Source: Acidobacteriota bacterium (GTDB lineage Bacteria > Acidobacteriota > Terriglobia > Terriglobales > Acidobacteriaceae). From it: 62,165 nucleotides of DNA. Positions within the stretch are counted from its first letter, which is position 1. Every line of letters begins with the position of its first letter. Shown piece after piece: positions 44,524-52,671 of this stretch. The stretch covers positions 1 through 62,165 of the forward strand of contig JAGWRX010000038.1 of NCBI GenBank assembly GCA_028876395.1, written 5' to 3'. Both the position numbers and the translations under genes were made by a program. Below the pieces are notes generated by a model that worked only from the letters and a program-made list of their open reading frames with translations, had not been told where the DNA came from and searched no databases.

Positions 44524-45807
44524 TCAGAAGAACGTCTTGACGATCCCGACCACATCGTACTGCGGGTTCAGCACTGGCAGCACGCGCCACTTGTCGAAGG
44601 TCAGGCAGGGGTGACAGATGTCGAAGCCGATCATATCGCCGACCTGCAAGTCGTCCTCTGCAGCCATCCGCATGTAAGCATGTTGATCCATCATCTTCGT
44701 CAACGCCCAATGCGAGGGAGCCGCCTTCGGAGCCGTATCTCCAGGCCTGAAGTGCAGCGCGGGCACCGGCAGGCCTGAGTCAAAGGCCGCATCCCGCTTG
44801 CCCATGCCGATGATTGCTTTGTCTGCCTCCGGAACCGATTGCACATAGGCCCAGATTTGAAGCGCGGGCAGTAGACCCGACTTCATGCGGCGCGCTATGG
44901 GATTGCGCTCAAGAATCTTCGCCTGTGCCTCGCGATAGGCACCCACGTCGTGGGTGAGATAACAACCAGGACGCAGAACAATCTCAACGGCAGCGCCAAA
45001 CCCCGCAGCAGAGAAGACCTCGGCCACTACGTCGTACCAGGCCGAACCGGCGCCGGAAAGCAGGATGGGCGTTCGCTGGAAGTGCCCCTCCGCTGACAGC
45101 GTACGAGTGACATCGACAGCGCGTTGCAGGAAGGCGCGAATCCCAGCCTCGTCGTCGAGGACGCCTTCATAAAGCTCGACGCCGCTCAGGACAACCACAT
45201 CGCGCCATCTGGACAATGCGGCCAGCACGGATTGCAATTGCGCATCGTCGCGCACTCCCGCGCGGCCGCCCATCACGCCTAACTCAAGCAGCACATACAG
45301 CTTTTGGCCGAGCTTCGAGTAATAAGCGCCCAACTTGTCGATCTGCGCCACTGAGTCCACCAGGCAATAAAAATCAAAGCCGGGATCGCGCAGCAGACGC
45401 GAGATGATCGCCATGTTTTCCTTGCCCACCAACTCGTTCGCCATCAGGACACGGCGCACTCCATGCGCGTAGGCAGCCAGTGTCTGCGGCGCGGTCGCCA
45501 GCGTGATGCCCCACGCCCCGCTCTGCAGTTGCATGGCAAACAGCCTGGGCGCCATTGTGGTTTTGCCGTGCGGTGCAAGCTTAACCCCATAAGCATTGAT
45601 GAACTGCCGCATCCAGTCGAGGTTATGCAGGAGTCTGTCTTCATACAGTACCGCCGCTGGCAGGCTCAAATCCTCGCGCAGCAGGTTCCATCCCAATTGC
45701 GCAGCCTGATTGGGGTCGAGGGCGTGATCGAGCGAGCCAATGCCCTTGTTCAGCGGGCTGATTCCGGCCTCGCAGGCCACCTTTGCGGGCTCATTCTCTT
45801 TCGACAC
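44524..45807 (-). CDS. D-serine dehydratase-like / D-threonine aldolase-like PLP enzyme (fold III)
   Basis: The 427-residue protein is an alanine-racemase-fold PLP enzyme acting on D-amino acids. Lys82 in APHGKTTMAP is the predicted PLP Schiff-base lysine. His399 and Cys401 in DICHPCLTFDKW match the zinc-binding HxC of DSD1-type D-serine dehydratases. The reaction yields a keto acid and ammonia via an enamine. The chosen start is GTG 45807, with GGAGG 5 nt upstream; longer frames start inside the divergent gene. It is divergent from D-aminoacylase, which would supply its substrate, and near RidA, which hydrolyses its reactive enamine product. Confidence 0.85.
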   Translation of the reverse strand: MSKENEPAKVACEAGISPLNKGIGSLDHALDPNQAAQLGWNLLREDLSLPAAVLYEDRLLHNLDWMRQFINAYGVKLAPHGKTTMAPRLFAMQLQSGAWGITLATAPQTLAAYAHGVRRVLMANELVGKENMAIISRLLRDPGFDFYCLVDSVAQIDKLGAYYSKLGQKLYVLLELGVMGGRAGVRDDAQLQSVLAALSRWRDVVVLSGVELYEGVLDDEAGIRAFLQRAVDVTRTLSAEGHFQRTPILLSGAGSAWYDVVAEVFSAAGFGAAVEIVLRPGCYLTHDVGAYREAQAKILERNPIARRMKSGLLPALQIWAYVQSVPEADKAIIGMGKRDAAFDSGLPVPALHFRPGDTAPKAAPSHWALTKMMDQHAYMRMAAEDDLQVGDMIGFDICHPCLTFDKWRVLPVLNPQYDVVGIVKTFF

Positions 45808-45864
45808 CTGCACCTCCGTGAAGCGCTCGGAGAAACGTCGTAATAAGTGTGGAGCGCGTGCTGG

Positions 45865-45877
45865 ATATAGTCTATAT
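45865..45877. promoter_or_regulatory. Palindrome ATATAG-T-CTATAT in the D-amino-acid divergent promoter
   Basis: Perfect six-base arms surround one T, in the 85-bp space between the divergent starts. The right arm overlaps a plus-strand -10 TATATT (45873-45878) 14 nt before the D-aminoacylase ATG. It is a candidate operator that could control both directions; GntR-type regulators use similar A/T-rich palindromes, but none is encoded here. Confidence 0.45.
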
Positions 45878-45892
45878 TTTGAGTCAGCCGAC

Positions 45893-47347
45893 ATGTTGAG
45901 CTGCGACACTCTTATACGGAATGCAAGCGTTCTGGACGGCAGTGGCGCTTCTCCAGAGGTTCTGGATATCGCGATGCGCGATGGCCGCATTTGCGACATC
46001 GGCCCATCCCTTCAGTACAGCGCGGTATCGCTTGTGGAGGCCGAAGGCCTCGCGCTCGCGCCCGGCTTCATCGATGTCCACACTCACGACGACACCAGCG
46101 TGATTCGCACGCCGGCGATGCTGCCAAAGTTGTCGCAGGGAGTGACAACGGTGATTGTGGGCAACTGCGGCATCAGCGCGTCTCCGGTGCGGCTGAAAGG
46201 CGACCCGCCCGATCCCATGAACCTGCTCGGCGAGGCCGCAGATTTCCGCTACCCAACCTTCTCCGCGTATGTTACCGCGCTTCGCGACGCGCAGCCGGCG
46301 GTGAATGTGGGCGCGCTGGTGGGCCACACCGCGCTGCGCAATAACCACATGGACCGCCTGGACCGCACCGCGACCGACGCAGAGATTGCCGCAATGCGCG
46401 CGCAGCTCAGCGAGGCGCTCGACGGCGGCGCGCTTGGTCTGAGCTCAGGCCTCGCCTATGCTTCGGCTCATGCTGCGTCTACTGATGAGGTGGCGGCGCT
46501 GGCGCAACCACTGGCATCGGCAGGCGCGATCTATGTCACGCACATGCGCTCGGAGGCCGCAGCAATTCTCGACGCGATGAACGAGGCCTTTGCCATCGGC
46601 CGAGCGTCCCATGTGCCGGTGATTCTTTCCCATCTGAAATGCGCCGGCATCGCCAACTGGGGCCGCAGCGGCGAGGTGTTGCACGCACTGGAGGCCGCGC
46701 GCGCCGCGCAACCCGCCGGCTGCGATTGCTATCCCTACGCAGCCGGGTCGAGCACGCTCGACTTGCAGCAGGTGGATGATCGCGTTCAAATCGCGATTAC
46801 CTGGAGCACGCCGCACCCGGAGGTCGCGGGCCAGTCGCTGGCATGCATTGCTGAGGCGTGGAACGTGACGCAGATCGACGCGGCGCGGCGGTTACAGCCG
46901 GCAGGAGCGATCTATCACAGCATCTCTGAAACAGACATGCGCCGGATACTTGCGCACCCGGCGACGATGATCGGGTCCGACGGCCTGCCCAACGATCCGC
47001 GGCCCCATCCCCGCCTGTGGGGAACGTTTCCCCGCGTGCTGGGCCGCTATAGCCGCGATGAGAAGCTGATCGCGCTGCCTGACGCCGTTCGCAAGATGAC
47101 CGGCATGCCTGCGCAGAGATTCGGACTCGCGGAACGCGGCATGATTCACAAGGGATATTTTGCCGACCTGGTGCTCTTCGATCCGGCGAATATTATCGAT
47201 ACGGCAACCTTTGCCGATCCCATCCGCCCGGCGGAAGGCATCATGAGCGTATGGGTCAACGGCGTTCTTTCCTACACTGCCGCAGGGGCCACAGGGAATC
47301 GCGCCGGGCGCTTCCTGCCACGCGCCAGGACACGCTGGATTCAATAG
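45893..47347 (+). CDS. N-acyl-D-amino-acid deacylase (D-aminoacylase)
   Basis: The 484-residue amidohydrolase cleaves N-acyl-D-amino acids to a fatty or acetyl acid and a D-amino acid. His63 and His65 in DVHTHDD and Cys92 in VGNCGIS match the D-aminoacylase metal site, in which Cys is a bridging ligand. GVTTVIVG, HMRSEAAAI, ILSHLKCAG and GSDGLPNDPRPHPRLWGTFPRVLG are further hallmarks. Start 45893 gives the standard N-terminus (CDTLIRNASVLDGSG); the ribosome site is weak and the leader very short. RidA follows by 23 nt, then the permease, in one likely operon. Confidence 0.92.
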   Translation: MLSCDTLIRNASVLDGSGASPEVLDIAMRDGRICDIGPSLQYSAVSLVEAEGLALAPGFIDVHTHDDTSVIRTPAMLPKLSQGVTTVIVGNCGISASPVRLKGDPPDPMNLLGEAADFRYPTFSAYVTALRDAQPAVNVGALVGHTALRNNHMDRLDRTATDAEIAAMRAQLSEALDGGALGLSSGLAYASAHAASTDEVAALAQPLASAGAIYVTHMRSEAAAILDAMNEAFAIGRASHVPVILSHLKCAGIANWGRSGEVLHALEAARAAQPAGCDCYPYAAGSSTLDLQQVDDRVQIAITWSTPHPEVAGQSLACIAEAWNVTQIDAARRLQPAGAIYHSISETDMRRILAHPATMIGSDGLPNDPRPHPRLWGTFPRVLGRYSRDEKLIALPDAVRKMTGMPAQRFGLAERGMIHKGYFADLVLFDPANIIDTATFADPIRPAEGIMSVWVNGVLSYTAAGATGNRAGRFLPRARTRWIQ

Positions 47348-47370
47348 CTGAAAGGACGGATGAGAAGCAG

Positions 47371-47763
47371 ATGAGCATCAAGCGATATGGAGTGGAAGGC
47401 GGCAAGGGCACAGGTGGCCTGCATCTTCCCTTTGCGCGCGCGGTGGGGGCCGACGGCTGGCTCTATGTGTCGGGCCAGGTCCCAATGGCGAATGGCGAGG
47501 TCGTCGCTGGCAACATCATCGCCCAATCCCGGCAGGCCATTCAGAATCTTCTGTCCATCCTCAGTGAGGCGGGATACAGCCCGGAGCATGTGGTGCGCTG
47601 CGGTGTATGGCTCGATGACCCGCGCGATTTCTCCTCCTTCAATGCGGTCTTCAAGGAATACTTCGGCGAGCATCCGCCAGCCCGCGCCTGCGTCGTATCC
47701 AGCATGGTCGTCGATTGCAAAGTCGAGATCGAGTGCGTGGCGTACAAAGCCCCCGGCGCCTGA
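47371..47763 (+). CDS. ridA: RidA family enamine/imine deaminase
   Basis: The 130-residue trimeric protein hydrolyses 2-aminoacrylate and similar enamines formed by PLP dehydratases. Arg105 in PPARACVVS equals the catalytic Arg of E. coli RidA. YVSGQVPMANGE and SEAGYSPEHVVRCGVWLDDPRDF are family segments. It lies between D-aminoacylase and the permease, which fits clean-up of intermediates made by the D-serine dehydratase-like enzyme of the same cluster. Confidence 0.93.
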   Translation: MSIKRYGVEGGKGTGGLHLPFARAVGADGWLYVSGQVPMANGEVVAGNIIAQSRQAIQNLLSILSEAGYSPEHVVRCGVWLDDPRDFSSFNAVFKEYFGEHPPARACVVSSMVVDCKVEIECVAYKAPGA

Positions 47764-47834
47764 GCGTTGGAGTCCTCTTTGCCGCGCGAGCAGCCGTTCA
47801 ATCTTATCGACGCATCAACACCGATAGCGAGCCT

Positions 47835-49184
47835 ATGATCGATCCGCACAGTATCTTTCTTCTGGTCTCCGCATTAGCCGCGGTCATTGGGCTGATTCTG
47901 CTGATCGCCGTCCTCAAGCTGAATCCGTTTATTGCCCTGCTGCTGGCCTCGCTGTCGCTGGCCGTCGTTGCCGGAATGCCGCTCGCTACTGTGATTCATT
48001 CTTTTGAAGCAGGCGTGGGAGGCACACTCGGACACATCGCAATCATTGTGGCGCTGGGCACCATGCTCGGCAAGATGATGGCAGAGTCGGGCGGTGCCGA
48101 CCAGATTGCAAAGACGCTGATACGAGCCTTCGGCGAGAAGCGAATCTCCTGGGCCATGATGGCCATCGGGCTCGTGGTGGGCCTGCCGGCCTTCTTTGAG
48201 GTCGGCTTCGTTCTCCTCATTCCGATTGCATTCACCGTTGCGCGGCGCACGCGGACGTCCCTGATTCTGGTTGCATTGCCCATGGTGGCCGGACTTTCAG
48301 TCGTTCACGGCCTTGTGCCTCCGCATCCGGCCGCGCTGCTGGCGGTTGCAATCTACAAGGCCGACATCGGCCGCACCATCTTTTACGCATTGCTCATTGG
48401 TCTTCCCACTGCGGTGATTGCAGGCCCTGTGTACGCAAAGTTCATCGCGCCGCATGTCAAGCTTGCGCTGGAAAATCCCATGGCTGCCGAGTTCGTCGAT
48501 CACGGCGCGGAGAGCAGCCTGCCAGGCTTCGGCCTTACCTTGTTCACAATCCTGCTGCCCGTTGCATTGATGCTGATCGGCAGTTGGGCGGATACCGTGT
48601 CCGCGCCCGGCAGCTCTCTGAACCATGCGCTGCGCCTGATGGGAAACGACGACATGGCTCTGCTCATCGGCGTGCTCGTCAGCTTTTTCACCCTTGGAAA
48701 GCTGAGAGGATTCACGCGGGAAACCATCCTGCGCTTCAGCAACGAATGCCTGGCGCCAACGGCGACCATCACCATTCTCGTCGGCGCGGGCGGCGGCTTT
48801 GGCAGAGTCCTGCAGGACAGCGGCGTCTCTCAGGCTCTCATTGGAATCGCCCTGCAAAGCCACGTGCCGCTGCTATTGCTGGCCTGGCTTCTGGCCGCGC
48901 TCATGCGTCTCGCCACGGGCTCGGCAACCGTGGCCATGACAACCGCCGCGGGCATCGTGGCTCCGATTGCGCTGCACAGCACGGGCGTGCATCCTGAGTT
49001 ACTGGCCATTGCCACCGGCGCGGGTTCGCTCATCTTTTCGCATGTCAACGACGGCGGGTTCTGGCTCGTAAAGGAATACCTCAACATGAGTGTTACGGAA
49101 ACGATCAAGACCTGGTCGGTCAGCGAAACCATCATTTCAGTCACGGCTCTCCTTCTTACCCTTGCCGTATCGGTCGCGGTGTGA
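47835..49184 (+). CDS. GntP/DsdX family permease, probable D-amino-acid transporter
   Basis: The 449-residue protein has 12-14 helices of the GntP family: LKLNPFIALLLASL, ALGTMLGKMMAESGGADQIA, GLPAFFEVGFVLLIPI, GLVPPHPAALLA and ATGAGSLIFSHVNDGGFWLVKEY are all diagnostic. The family covers gluconate permeases and the D-serine carrier DsdX. The lactonase gene 68 nt downstream would fit gluconate, while the D-amino-acid genes upstream fit D-serine. I favour a D-amino acid because of the 72-nt spacing in one operon. The ribosome site before ATG 47835 is weak. Confidence 0.88.
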   Translation: MIDPHSIFLLVSALAAVIGLILLIAVLKLNPFIALLLASLSLAVVAGMPLATVIHSFEAGVGGTLGHIAIIVALGTMLGKMMAESGGADQIAKTLIRAFGEKRISWAMMAIGLVVGLPAFFEVGFVLLIPIAFTVARRTRTSLILVALPMVAGLSVVHGLVPPHPAALLAVAIYKADIGRTIFYALLIGLPTAVIAGPVYAKFIAPHVKLALENPMAAEFVDHGAESSLPGFGLTLFTILLPVALMLIGSWADTVSAPGSSLNHALRLMGNDDMALLIGVLVSFFTLGKLRGFTRETILRFSNECLAPTATITILVGAGGGFGRVLQDSGVSQALIGIALQSHVPLLLLAWLLAALMRLATGSATVAMTTAAGIVAPIALHSTGVHPELLAIATGAGSLIFSHVNDGGFWLVKEYLNMSVTETIKTWSVSETIISVTALLLTLAVSVAV

Positions 49185-49252
49185 CGCATCACTCTTCACG
49201 TTTTTGGGCGTCAGCAGGTTGTGACCGCTCAAATCATCCAAGGATGAATTGA

Positions 49253-50488
49253 ATGACAGATTGGACTTTGCTGCGGACGCCGTCTCGCCGAAACTTTTTG
49301 AAGACCACCGCCGCTCTTGCTGTTGCGCACTGCGTGCCGGGCATGGCCCGCGATGCCATGCCGGAAACTGGAAAAACCTTTGCCTATGTGGGCACTTACA
49401 CGGGCACGCCGGGCGCGGGCGGCAACGGCGAGGGCATTTATCTCTTCGAAATGAACACCGCGACCGGCGAGTTGTCAGAGAGAAAGCTAGCAGCAAAAAC
49501 GCCCAATCCATCCTGGATTGCGATTCATCCGTCCAGACAATATCTCTACGCCGTCAATGAGATTGCTGACTTCCACGGCAACAGCGGGTCGGTAAGCGCT
49601 TTTGCAATCCATCCGGGAACTGGCGCTCTTCACCCGCTGAATACGGTCAGTTCTGAAGGCGCCGGCCCGGCCCATCTCAGCCTCGACGCGTCGGGCAGAT
49701 ACGCCTTTGTGGCGAACTACGCAGGGGGCAGCGTCGCCGTGCTGCCAATCCTTGCCGATGGATCGCTCGGCTCGGCCGTGGACGTTCACCTTGATCACGC
49801 CTCGCTTGGCAGCATCCGGGCAACCAACGCTCCGCCCGGCAGCTTTGCCATCAGCGGTCATGACGCGCCGCATGCGCACATGATCGCGGCCGATCCGCAA
49901 AACAACTTTGTCTTGGCAACCGACCTGGGCCAGGACCGAATCTATACCTATCGCTTGAACCCCGCGACGGGCAGGCTGACCCCGGCAGAGCGCGCACCCT
50001 TTGTCGCATTGCCCTCCGGTGATGGCCCTCGTCATTTTGCATTTCATCCAAACGGGCACTGGCTCTATGCAATTCAGGAAGAGTCTTCCACCATCGTCTT
50101 CTTCTTGTACGATGCCGACACGGGGCAGCTCACCGCGCAGCAGACATTGTCTGCGCTGCCGCAGGGCTTCGCGGGATCGAGCTTTGCTTCTGAGATTCTG
50201 GTGTCGCCCGACGGAAAGACGCTCTACGCCGCCAACCGGCTGCACGACACGATTGCCGTCTTTGCCATCGACGCGCGTGGAAGGCTGGAGCACATCGGCG
50301 AAACATCGACGCAGGGCGATTACCCCGTACAGTGCCGCATCGGCCCGGGCGGCAGCTTCCTCTACGTATGCAACCGGCGCAGCGACAACATCACTTCATT
50401 CAGGATTCATCGCGACACCGGCCTGCTCACATTCACAGGGCATTACACGCCCGTAGGCAGCCCCGCAAGCATTGCGTTTCTCCCCTGA
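49253..50488 (+). CDS. Exported lactonase family protein (6-phosphogluconolactonase-like propeller)
   Basis: The 411-residue seven-bladed propeller has a Tat leader (SRRNFLKTTAALAVA). YVGTYTG at the mature start, NPSWIAIHPSRQYLYAVNE, GAGPAHLSLDASGRYAFVANYAGGSVAVLP, DGPRHFAFHPNGHWLYAIQEESS and GDYPVQCRIGPGGSFLYVCNRRSDNI are typical of the lactonase/YbhE family. Export makes a cytosolic pentose-phosphate role unlikely; a sugar lactone in the periplasm is more probable. AAGGA precedes ATG. It follows the GntP-type permease and is convergent with GH20. Confidence 0.9.
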   Translation: MTDWTLLRTPSRRNFLKTTAALAVAHCVPGMARDAMPETGKTFAYVGTYTGTPGAGGNGEGIYLFEMNTATGELSERKLAAKTPNPSWIAIHPSRQYLYAVNEIADFHGNSGSVSAFAIHPGTGALHPLNTVSSEGAGPAHLSLDASGRYAFVANYAGGSVAVLPILADGSLGSAVDVHLDHASLGSIRATNAPPGSFAISGHDAPHAHMIAADPQNNFVLATDLGQDRIYTYRLNPATGRLTPAERAPFVALPSGDGPRHFAFHPNGHWLYAIQEESSTIVFFLYDADTGQLTAQQTLSALPQGFAGSSFASEILVSPDGKTLYAANRLHDTIAVFAIDARGRLEHIGETSTQGDYPVQCRIGPGGSFLYVCNRRSDNITSFRIHRDTGLLTFTGHYTPVGSPASIAFLP

Positions 50489-50532
50489 CGGCTACTTGCT
50501 CACGCTTCCCGCCACAGACTGAAAGCATGCCT

Positions 50533-52638
50533 TCAGGGTTGCGACAAATTTGCTGCCGCAGCTTCCACCAGCTTCCGCAGCTCTGGCAGGAAGACGAAGC
50601 GCACCAGCGCCGAAGGCTGATCCGCGTCGGCGAGAATCGCCATCTCGCGCGCCTTCCATTCCGGAGCCGGCGCGGAATGCGTCTCCAGATAGGACAGTGC
50701 ATCCAGTCCAACCGCGCCGGAAGCACCAAGTTGCTGAGCCCGCTGGCCGATGTCTGAGAGCATGGGAGAGCGGCGAGACATGGCTTCAATCACCGGCGCC
50801 GCCGCCTGCCACTGCATAAAGCGCCTGCGCAATTCCATTGCCGCGGCCTGGGACTCGCCAGCATGGCCCGGCGCGAGAGTCGCGTCCACCAGACGCGCTA
50901 TCTCCTGCCTCGATGGCGGATCGGGCACAACCGCATCGACAGAGCGACCGAGCGTCGTAAGCGCATCCGTGTGCTGTCCGCGGTAACGCTCGCCAAAGCT
51001 TACCGGCTCGCTCACCGCTGCAAGAACGTCGAGCGGTGCGGTGTCCTCTGCTCCCCAGATGCTGCGCCGGATCTTCTGCGGGCCTGAGATATGCGTGAGG
51101 CCCACGTCCTCCAACTCCAGCGACGCCATGCGCAGCCGTCGATACATATCCGCGACATCCCGATCGGACTGGGGTGACCAGAAGCGCTCGGCAATGGCCA
51201 TGGTGCGCGGCCAGTTTCGTGAGTCGATTGTCTGGGCGTTGATCTGCTCGCCCCACATGCAGACTTCTCCGCCCAGAATCAGGCGCTGCTGGTCGGGCGT
51301 CAACTTTGTATCGGCGGGCAGCGGATCGGCCAGGAACATCGCCTCTGAGGTCTTTTGCGCGTCAAGATAATACGGAGCCGAAAGGATGCCGACATAGCCT
51401 TGCGCAGCTCCCGCCGCCAGCGAGGCCTCGCCGCGCCAGCTCTGGATTACGATATCCTTCGGCAACGCGGGATTCAGAATTTCGTCCCAGCCCATCATCT
51501 TCTTCCCATGCCGCGCGAGAATGGGCAGCAGGCGGCGATTGAAGTAGGCCTGCAGCTCCGCGGAGGTCTTGAAGCCTTGCTTCTGCATGAACGCCGCGAT
51601 GCGCGGATTCGCCAGCCACTCCTTGCCGTCGGTTTCATCCCCGCCGATGTGAAAGTAGGCATCGGGAAAAATCGCGGACATTTCCCCCACGAAGGCGTCG
51701 ATGAATTTGTAAGTGTTCTCGTTGCTCGGGTCCAGCACTGCCTCGTGAATTCCAAACACCGCGGGCAGCTCCCGCACCGCTTCGCCCGATTCATACTCCG
51801 GATAAGCGAGAAGCAGGCTTGATGTGTGACCGGGCATATCGAATTCAGGAACCACGCGGATGCCACGCGCCCGCGCATACGCGACCACTTCGCGCATCTG
51901 CTCCTGGGTATAGAACCGGCCTTCTGATGCAGCTTCCGTCAGCCGCGGAAACTTTTTGCTTTCCGCGCGGAAGCCCTGGTCATCGCTCAAGTGCCAATGA
52001 AAAACGTTGAGCTTCGCCACAGCCATTCCATCAAGCGTGCGCTCAATCACATCCACGGGCTCAAAATGGCGGCTCACATCGATCATCAGTCCGCGCCAGC
52101 GAAATCGCGGAGCGTCATCGATGGTGACAGATGGCAGCCGGCAGGTTCCGTTCTCCGTCGAGACAAGCTGCAGGAACGTCTCCATTCCATGCATCGCTCC
52201 CAGGTCGGTTGCGGCGGTCAATTCCGCCATTGCGGGCGTAACCTTCAACCGGTAGCTTTCATCCTCGTCAACGCTCTGCACGGCATTGCCCGGGCCGGCC
52301 GCTCTAATCGTCAACACACGGGGTGAGCCGTCTCCAGATGCAGCCTGCGCGCGAAGAACTTCCCCGCAGTGCCGATCCAGGCGCGCAAGCATGCGATCGA
52401 GCGCCGCATCGAGACGCGCGTCATGAGAGCCCGAGAAGCCTGCATTGAAATACGTATCGAGTACCAGATAACCTGCGCCGGATTCCACATGGCCAGGCAG
52501 CGGCATCAGCCGGAGCCGTTCGGGCGCGTTCCCCGGCGCTTCTCCCCACGCAACCGCGGCAACAGAAAAAACAATGAGCACCAGAAACGCAGCGCGCACC
52601 CGGCAACCCCCAACAAAACCACACTCACTTCTGGCCAT
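50533..52638 (-). CDS. Secreted beta-N-acetylhexosaminidase, GH20
   Basis: The 701-residue protein has a signal peptide (hydrophobic stretch 15-31), an N-terminal GH20b-type domain and a TIM barrel. Asp344-Glu345 in HIGGDE are the catalytic pair of substrate-assisted GH20 enzymes; FHWHLSDDQGFR and PEFDMPGHT are conserved subsite segments. It removes terminal GlcNAc or GalNAc from chitin fragments, peptidoglycan or glycans. The C-terminal 150 residues are helical and not conserved. GGAG lies before ATG. It lies 33 nt downstream of the GH35 gene on the same strand, suggesting an operon for one beta-galactoside/HexNAc-containing glycan. Confidence 0.93.
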   Translation of the reverse strand: MARSECGFVGGCRVRAAFLVLIVFSVAAVAWGEAPGNAPERLRLMPLPGHVESGAGYLVLDTYFNAGFSGSHDARLDAALDRMLARLDRHCGEVLRAQAASGDGSPRVLTIRAAGPGNAVQSVDEDESYRLKVTPAMAELTAATDLGAMHGMETFLQLVSTENGTCRLPSVTIDDAPRFRWRGLMIDVSRHFEPVDVIERTLDGMAVAKLNVFHWHLSDDQGFRAESKKFPRLTEAASEGRFYTQEQMREVVAYARARGIRVVPEFDMPGHTSSLLLAYPEYESGEAVRELPAVFGIHEAVLDPSNENTYKFIDAFVGEMSAIFPDAYFHIGGDETDGKEWLANPRIAAFMQKQGFKTSAELQAYFNRRLLPILARHGKKMMGWDEILNPALPKDIVIQSWRGEASLAAGAAQGYVGILSAPYYLDAQKTSEAMFLADPLPADTKLTPDQQRLILGGEVCMWGEQINAQTIDSRNWPRTMAIAERFWSPQSDRDVADMYRRLRMASLELEDVGLTHISGPQKIRRSIWGAEDTAPLDVLAAVSEPVSFGERYRGQHTDALTTLGRSVDAVVPDPPSRQEIARLVDATLAPGHAGESQAAAMELRRRFMQWQAAAPVIEAMSRRSPMLSDIGQRAQQLGASGAVGLDALSYLETHSAPAPEWKAREMAILADADQPSALVRFVFLPELRKLVEAAAANLSQP

Positions 52639-52671
52639 TCATTTCTCCGGATTGAACTGCGCTACCGACCG

